From Bacteroidota bacterium (GTDB taxonomy: Bacteria > Bacteroidota > Bacteroidia > J057 > JADKCL01): a stretch of DNA of 64,000 bases. Location of the stretch: NCBI GenBank assembly GCA_016718825.1, contig JADKCL010000007.1, positions 62,001-126,000 of the forward strand. The letters run 5' to 3'. The notes under the pieces were generated by a model. It was not told the DNA's origin and did no database searches. It saw only the letters and a program-made list of their open reading frames with translations. This document shows positions 59,456 through 64,000 of the stretch, piece by piece (position 1 is the stretch's first letter; every line of letters begins with the position of its first letter). The translations under genes were made by a program, and so were the position numbers.

Positions 59456-59907
59456 CAACGCACGTATTCAATCGTGAAGGTGCGCTCTCTCAAGGGTACA
59501 TTCCAGGATTTTGATTTGCCTGAACGTACTTCCGTAATTCCTTCCAAGCTGAAAGTGAGCGTGGAAGGATTCTGATTCAGTCCATTGGAGACCGGAAAGT
59601 TGCTGCCGTCTTTTTCGGGAATGTCATAAACCGCAACGGGTTGACTGCTTCCTACATTCCGCGGGGAAGTAATCGTCAACTTTTTTGCGATGAAGCGCGA
59701 CGAACTGTTGCCACCTACATTTTGGATGATCACCCTGACTTCCGGGGTACCTAAGGGGAGGACAATTTTAGTTCCCGGCCGGTAAACCGAATCCGCAACA
59801 TGTATTTCAATGTTGTAGGGCTTGTTGGATGCCTGCCCGTAGGCAGATGAAAGGCCTCCTGCAAGCAGGACCAACAAAAGTAGCGTGATTTCGAATCGTA
59901 ATTTCAT
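59455..59907 (-). CDS. Secreted protein of unknown function (150 aa)
   Basis: From MKLRFEITLLLLVLLAGGLS the protein has a signal peptide (cleavage near AYG-QA) and a beta-sandwich-like body with PYNIEIHVADSVYRPGTKIV and VRVIIQNVGGNSSSRFIAKK, reminiscent of CARDB/Ig-like domains. No enzyme motif is seen. The start at 59907 is chosen for the signal peptide; an ATG nine codons upstream is possible. Confidence 0.6.
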   Translation of the reverse strand: MKLRFEITLLLLVLLAGGLSSAYGQASNKPYNIEIHVADSVYRPGTKIVLPLGTPEVRVIIQNVGGNSSSRFIAKKLTITSPRNVGSSQPVAVYDIPEKDGSNFPVSNGLNQNPSTLTFSLEGITEVRSGKSKSWNVPLRERTFTIEYVR

Positions 59908-59973
59908 AGCGGATTTTCTACAAAGACAAGGCAACGACGCAAGGGTTGCTCCGTTCAGCCAATAAATTCAGAA

Positions 59974-60654
59974 TCAAACCAATTGTCTTTCCAACAACAT
60001 TTTTTCCCAGACCCCAAAGTCACGACTGGGAAAAATTTCCTTAAAGTCCTCCAAGGAGGCGCTGAGTTGCGAAAAGTCACTTTTGAGATCTGGATGCGCC
60101 GGATCAACATCGGTGAAAAGCAACTGCCAATTGAGAATTCCCATGAATTCTGCGAGTGTTTCGTAGTAATCAAAGAAGCTTAGCTTCATCGGCAGCAGCT
60201 TTCCTCTACGGAAGTAAACGAGTTCCGATGGGATTTTCGGTGGCGATTGCCCGTCTACAATCAATCCCGTAAATGTTTGATTGACACTGGGTTGGTCGAT
60301 GATGCGAACCTTTTTGAGGCGTTCACGATCCATTTCATTGGTCGCCAACTTGGCCACCCAAGGCTCAGGTTCGATCAAAAATTCTTGCGGGTTGTTGAGA
60401 TTAAACGATCCTTCCCCTTTGTTTTGGCGATTACGAATCACGTGGTAGGTGATGCTATTCCCTTTGGAAAGCGTAATCACGGATCCGAGCCAAGCATCGA
60501 TGTCGAAGCCTTCGTCCCTCAGCTCAGCAAGGCCGGATTTTTTCCTGCTTTCACTGGGCGGGTCAAATTGACTTTTTTCGTCAATAATCTTGATGTCGGG
60601 GCAATTTCCAAGTGCCCGCTTGAAGTTGGTGAACAAAACCGTAACGTTTCTCAT
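59974..60654 (-). CDS. Hypothetical protein (226 aa)
   Basis: The soluble protein MRNVTVLFTNFKRALGNCPD has no signal peptide, no membrane segment and no motif that I recognise. The middle part (YHVIRNRQNKGEGSFNLNNP) looks like a beta-rich domain and the C-terminal 70 residues are helical. It is a single gene; the 213 bp upstream hold only its promoter region. Confidence 0.6.
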   Translation of the reverse strand: MRNVTVLFTNFKRALGNCPDIKIIDEKSQFDPPSESRKKSGLAELRDEGFDIDAWLGSVITLSKGNSITYHVIRNRQNKGEGSFNLNNPQEFLIEPEPWVAKLATNEMDRERLKKVRIIDQPSVNQTFTGLIVDGQSPPKIPSELVYFRRGKLLPMKLSFFDYYETLAEFMGILNWQLLFTDVDPAHPDLKSDFSQLSASLEDFKEIFPSRDFGVWEKMLLERQLV

Positions 60655-60867
60655 TAGTTGGTAATTCGGGCATCAAATTAGGCAAGCCAATTTGGGATTG
60701 CAAGCCTTTGACCAATGAAAAGTTCGTTTAATCCACAAAATAACCGATGTAGCGACATTGGTTTGCTCATTTTCTTGCATTTACCAAAACCCGACCACCA
60801 AGGTTTTGTCCCCTGAATTCTAAGGTTTTTGTTGATTTCAGGGAATAATGGTCAACCCGCACTTGCC

Positions 60868-61794
60868 TCATTGAATTCCGAAAGTCTTCAGGTGTTTGAT
60901 GTATCCTTCAGTATCAAGACCCGCACCACCACAGACAATCACCAAAATGGATTTGGCTTCCTCAATGTCGGTTTTCGGCGAATAGACCGCAGAAAGTGCC
61001 GCACCACAAGCCGGTTCCACCAGCACGTTGAATGTGTCGAGCAATGATTTGACTCCTGACATGGCGTGGAAATCGTCGCAAATATGGCGTTTTACGGTCC
61101 GTTTTTTGCTCCATTCGAAGGCGGTCGTAGCTACCTGTTTTGCCCCCAAACTCGTTGCGATGGTGTTGATGGCGTCCATGGCGACAACTTTACCTGCTGA
61201 AATGGCCATGTCGTAGCTTGCTGCGCCAATTGTCTCTGCTGCCAGAAATTCGGCTTTTTTCCAGCCGTTTCGTTCCATGCCTTCCATGATCCCACAGAGC
61301 AAACCGCCTCCGCCGACTGCCGCTACCACCATATCCGGCTCCGGAATCGCTGCTGCACATTCATCGATCATCGTCGAATGTCCTGCCCACAACAGCTGAT
61401 CGTCAAAGGGGGAAACGTAGTAAGACTGCCGTTCCTCGGCCAATTTCAAGGCGTGTTGATGCGCCTCCTGCCAGCTTTGGCCAAAAATTTCAACCGTAGC
61501 GCCTTCGCCCTCAATCAGGTTGCGCATGTGCGCCGCGGAGGTCTCAGGTACGACCACATGTACCAATGCATCCAGCCGGGCACAGGCGTACGCGAGGGAA
61601 TATCCAGCGTTGCCGCCGGAGGAAGCCACAAATTGATTTCGTCCGGATTTTGCCAACTCCTGAACCAAATGGGCCATTCCCCGGATTTTGAAACTTCGGG
61701 TAGGTTGGTGGCAATCCATCTTGAAATAGACGGTTTTACCCAGTGCCTTGTTCAATGCAGGAGATTGGAAAATGGGGGTGTTCAGGTAAATCAT
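60868..61794 (-). CDS. PLP-dependent serine/threonine dehydratase-like enzyme
   Basis: The 308-residue fold type II enzyme starts MIYLNTPIFQSPALNKALGK. The PLP lysine lies in QPTRSFKIRG, followed by ASSGGNAGYSLAYACARL and the phosphate loop AVGGGGLLCGIMEG. The C-terminal VIVCGGAGLD has Gly-Gly-Ala where many dehydratases carry CGGN. Length and motifs fit L-serine dehydratases of the SDH type, without an ACT regulatory domain. Confidence 0.85.
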   Translation of the reverse strand: MIYLNTPIFQSPALNKALGKTVYFKMDCHQPTRSFKIRGMAHLVQELAKSGRNQFVASSGGNAGYSLAYACARLDALVHVVVPETSAAHMRNLIEGEGATVEIFGQSWQEAHQHALKLAEERQSYYVSPFDDQLLWAGHSTMIDECAAAIPEPDMVVAAVGGGGLLCGIMEGMERNGWKKAEFLAAETIGAASYDMAISAGKVVAMDAINTIATSLGAKQVATTAFEWSKKRTVKRHICDDFHAMSGVKSLLDTFNVLVEPACGAALSAVYSPKTDIEEAKSILVIVCGGAGLDTEGYIKHLKTFGIQ

Positions 61795-61811
61795 TGGATG
61801 AAATTTTGAAA

Positions 61812-63104
61812 TCAGTCGCTGAACCAGTGGATGCCGCTGATGCTGCAATGGTCGCACCAATAAAAGTATGCCATGCCTTCCATGCCCCATTCCAACTTCT
61901 TGCCGTCGGCCATCGGCGCCGAACTGTCCAATTCAAGGAGAAAGCGCATGGTACGCTTGCATTTTTTGCATTCAGGGTAAAATGTGCCTGAAATGAACAC
62001 AGGCGGACCGCCCAGTCGGTAATGGTTGTGGCCATAAATGTACCGCTGAAAGTACCAAGCAGGCCCTTGGTGCGAGAATTTGACCTTGGTCGATCGAATG
62101 TAAGGTGTGGCAGGTTCACCCCGGCTGCCGCTGTCAAGGACGGTGATGCCGCCATTCGGATGATGTTGCTGATAGGTGACCCCGGGCGTGAGCAAAACCA
62201 AATCCAAGTCGGCAGCAAAGATCAGTCGGTGCAGGCCCTTGATTTTCAGGTGTTGCGGAATCGGATCCAACGAAAGCAGGTGGTGAATGCTGATGCTCCT
62301 TCCACTGCTGTCTTGAGCCTTCATTTTCCCTCCGAAGACAAACTCCCCTTTGATTGGCGTATGTACCTCAAATGTCTCATGGTCTGTGGGTTCCATGATG
62401 TAATCCTTCGGAAATAACATGTGCCAAACCTCCTCAGGATAAAGCCGGTACAGGTCGTTTCCATACCAAATCATGCCCTGCTCGATGAGGTGGGCATTGA
62501 GCATTTCACTTGTGAGGTTGAGGCCTTCGACAAGTTTTCTGGGCAACAGCAATTTGTTCCTGACCGTATCTTTTGCCCATTTGGTGAGCGCGGGCTTGTC
62601 AATGAGGAAGGCAGCGCTCAGGGCGCGGCATTGCTCTTCAAAGTCATTTTCATCCACCTGCACCTGAAACCGCAGAAATTCTTCATACGCCCCGCCAAAT
62701 TGCTTCCACATCATCGAGGCCACATGGCCGGGAAACTGAATGCGGGCCAGATAGAGCAAATCGAGGTTGTCGGCAAAGTACTCGGGAAATGCCCGCAAGG
62801 CCGCTTCGACAAAAGAAACGCCATTTTCCACGCCGGTGAGCGAGGGGTGTTGCGGACGTTTTTTGGCAAATCCGCGCAACAAGTCCATGACGGTATCGCC
62901 CCAAAACGAAACCGGAAAGGTTTCCATCATGGCGGCAAACGGCGCTTTGCGGCGGTATTTTACCTTGAGCTCCAGCAAGATCAGCATGTAGTAATGGAAT
63001 TCCTTGGGTCTGAAATAGACCAGAAATTCGATCCTCGGCTTGCCTTTGTGCTCGGCAAACTTGCGTTCAAAATCTTCGACAAAAATCTTGGGGTCGTCAG
63101 CCAT
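61812..63104 (-). CDS. Hypothetical protein with C-terminal four-Cys site (430 aa)
   Basis: The protein is mostly helical in its first half (MADDPKIFVEDFERKFAEHK to about residue 230) and beta-rich in its second half. Near the end CKKCKRTM and YWCDHCSISG give two CxxC pairs that could bind zinc. It is 17 bp upstream of the dehydratase-like gene on the same strand and may be cotranscribed. The family is unknown. Confidence 0.6.
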   Translation of the reverse strand: MADDPKIFVEDFERKFAEHKGKPRIEFLVYFRPKEFHYYMLILLELKVKYRRKAPFAAMMETFPVSFWGDTVMDLLRGFAKKRPQHPSLTGVENGVSFVEAALRAFPEYFADNLDLLYLARIQFPGHVASMMWKQFGGAYEEFLRFQVQVDENDFEEQCRALSAAFLIDKPALTKWAKDTVRNKLLLPRKLVEGLNLTSEMLNAHLIEQGMIWYGNDLYRLYPEEVWHMLFPKDYIMEPTDHETFEVHTPIKGEFVFGGKMKAQDSSGRSISIHHLLSLDPIPQHLKIKGLHRLIFAADLDLVLLTPGVTYQQHHPNGGITVLDSGSRGEPATPYIRSTKVKFSHQGPAWYFQRYIYGHNHYRLGGPPVFISGTFYPECKKCKRTMRFLLELDSSAPMADGKKLEWGMEGMAYFYWCDHCSISGIHWFSD

Positions 63105-63178
63105 ACGTGCATTCGAAGGTATCGAATTTTTGAATGCAATTGCGACCGGCCGCAGGATTCACCTTTGGAGGCACCGGG

Positions 63179-64000
63179 TTAGTAGGTCCATTTCCCCTTG
63201 AACGAGTCGTAGAAGGTAATGCCGACCTTGAATTGATTGCCGATCGAACCCTCATAATTGCTGTACGAAACCGCATAGTAGCCGCCGAGCTTGAAGCGTT
63301 GGGTGTTGATCTTGAAAGGCAATTGGATACCGCCATATACTTCCGCATGCAAGAAATTGATGTCGGGGATGGCCAGGAATCCGGCACCTGCCGAAAATTG
63401 GATCGGGGTATGCTTCAGCACGGGAATTTTGTTGCTGAGGGCGCTTCCAAAATCATGCAGGTAGTTGACCTGTATGAAGGGATTGGTCGTGCTAAGCGTC
63501 GTGTCCAGATTTTGGAAAGAGCGCAGCGGATTGGCGAAAAAGATCGGATCGGAACCCCTGAAAAACCGGTAGTCGGTGAAGCGGATGTTGTTTTTCTGCA
63601 AATAGGAGCCTGCATAAGCCGCCCAGCGGGAGATGCCCATCGTGCCGATACGCATTTCGTCGGTCACATTGAGTTCCAAGTAGTCATAGTTGATTTGGCT
63701 CCCGATAATGCCAGGAATTGCCTTCCGGTATTCCAATTCGAAGGTCGGCCAAATACTTCCGACGATCACTTTGCGGTAAGGTTCGGTGTAGTATTTCTGC
63801 CCGGGGATCCATTTGAGTTTGGCGATGATCCGTGCTTGGGTATAAGGATCAAAGACTTGCGGCGAATTGGAGCTCCCGAACAATTGTTGTGACCATTGCT
63901 CGAGCTGCAAGTCGGCGATTGTCGCGTAATCGGCATATTCACCGCTCACGTCGAGAAATAGGCCGTTGAGGATTTCCATTTCGTGGCCAAATCCAAAATG
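63179..64000 (-). CDS. C-terminal part of an outer-membrane beta-barrel protein (DUF5686-like), cut by window edge
   Basis: The open frame continues to the right edge. The 273 visible residues show repeated amphipathic strands with aromatic ends (YRKAIPGIIGSQINYDYLEL, QLPFKINTQRFKLGGYYAVS) and end in a short strand with GKWTY, as in outer-membrane barrels. The FFRGSDPIFFANPLRSFQNLDT segment fits the DUF5686/CarboxypepD-regulatory-like group of Bacteroidota. The N-terminal half lies outside the window. Confidence 0.7.
   Translation of the reverse strand, partial: HFGFGHEMEILNGLFLDVSGEYADYATIADLQLEQWSQQLFGSSNSPQVFDPYTQARIIAKLKWIPGQKYYTEPYRKVIVGSIWPTFELEYRKAIPGIIGSQINYDYLELNVTDEMRIGTMGISRWAAYAGSYLQKNNIRFTDYRFFRGSDPIFFANPLRSFQNLDTTLSTTNPFIQVNYLHDFGSALSNKIPVLKHTPIQFSAGAGFLAIPDINFLHAEVYGGIQLPFKINTQRFKLGGYYAVSYSNYEGSIGNQFKVGITFYDSFKGKWTY

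Overview
The window looks like a chromosomal segment of a Bacteroidota bacterium, perhaps a Saprospiria- or Chitinophagia-like lineage. Reasons: many small lipoproteins and secreted proteins, TonB-C-terminal proteins fused to leucine-rich repeats, an HslV protease, a UbiA-type prenyltransferase, glycine-rich RRM RNA-binding proteins, TAnnTTTG-like promoter boxes, and almost no Shine-Dalgarno sequences before genes. No rRNA operon, integrase or transposase gene is visible. The assignment is by gene content only.

Layout. 1-7.5 kb: end of an unknown gene, nuoI-hslV (minus), a UbiA prenyltransferase, trhO (minus), an MscS channel, about 1 kb without genes, and a zinc-ribbon methyltransferase. 7.7-11.6 kb: a 26-bp tandem repeat, the GDP-fucose pair fcl-gmd (minus), then ldcA-mnmD (plus). 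11.8-30 kb: membrane, secreted and hydrolytic proteins (subtilase, M28 peptidase, M81 peptidase, DUF3089 hydrolase, ankyrin lipoprotein, GH1 glucosidase, DODA-type dioxygenase), an ECF sigma factor with its membrane partner, and a small antitoxin/GNAT toxin pair. 30-46.3 kb: a TolB-like lipoprotein, a family of TonB-CTD and TonB-CTD+LRR paralogues, argD-like aminotransferase with sufE, PIN-PhoH, YceI, sbcDC, a methyltransferase and a DUF4349 lipoprotein. 59.4-64 kb: hypothetical genes, a serine/threonine dehydratase-like enzyme and a truncated outer-membrane protein.

The striking part is 46.5-59.5 kb, an RNA-rich island. It holds a TROVE (Ro60/Rsr) gene with an unusually strong Shine-Dalgarno, 21 tRNA or tRNA-like genes with many odd features, and at least six RNA genes that I read as Y RNAs. 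Each has the strand GTGCCGTAG-N7-TTACTTC and, 25 to 180 nt later, a segment complementary to N7 followed by GCCTTTTGCC or a similar block. These variable strands pair differently in each copy, which is covariation-like evidence for one shared stem. The enclosed modules differ. Two are circularly permuted tRNA look-alikes (3' half before 5' half, one with the acceptor stem capped by a TTCG tetraloop). One has a T-arm and a small capped stem. One is a bare loop, one a set of hairpins, and one carries a 26-nt exact piece of 23S rRNA (helix 69-71 region, the I-CeuI site core) as its module.

The same island has a junction-like RNA directly after the TROVE stop codon, a row of seven hairpins several of which share a CCGTAA hexaloop, a terminated structured RNA at its left edge, an unrecognised 274-aa protein, and two RRM proteins with structured leaders. 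My working idea is a Ro ribonucleoprotein system with a set of interchangeable RNA mimics (tRNA-like and rRNA-like) encoded beside a tRNA array. All folding here was done by eye.
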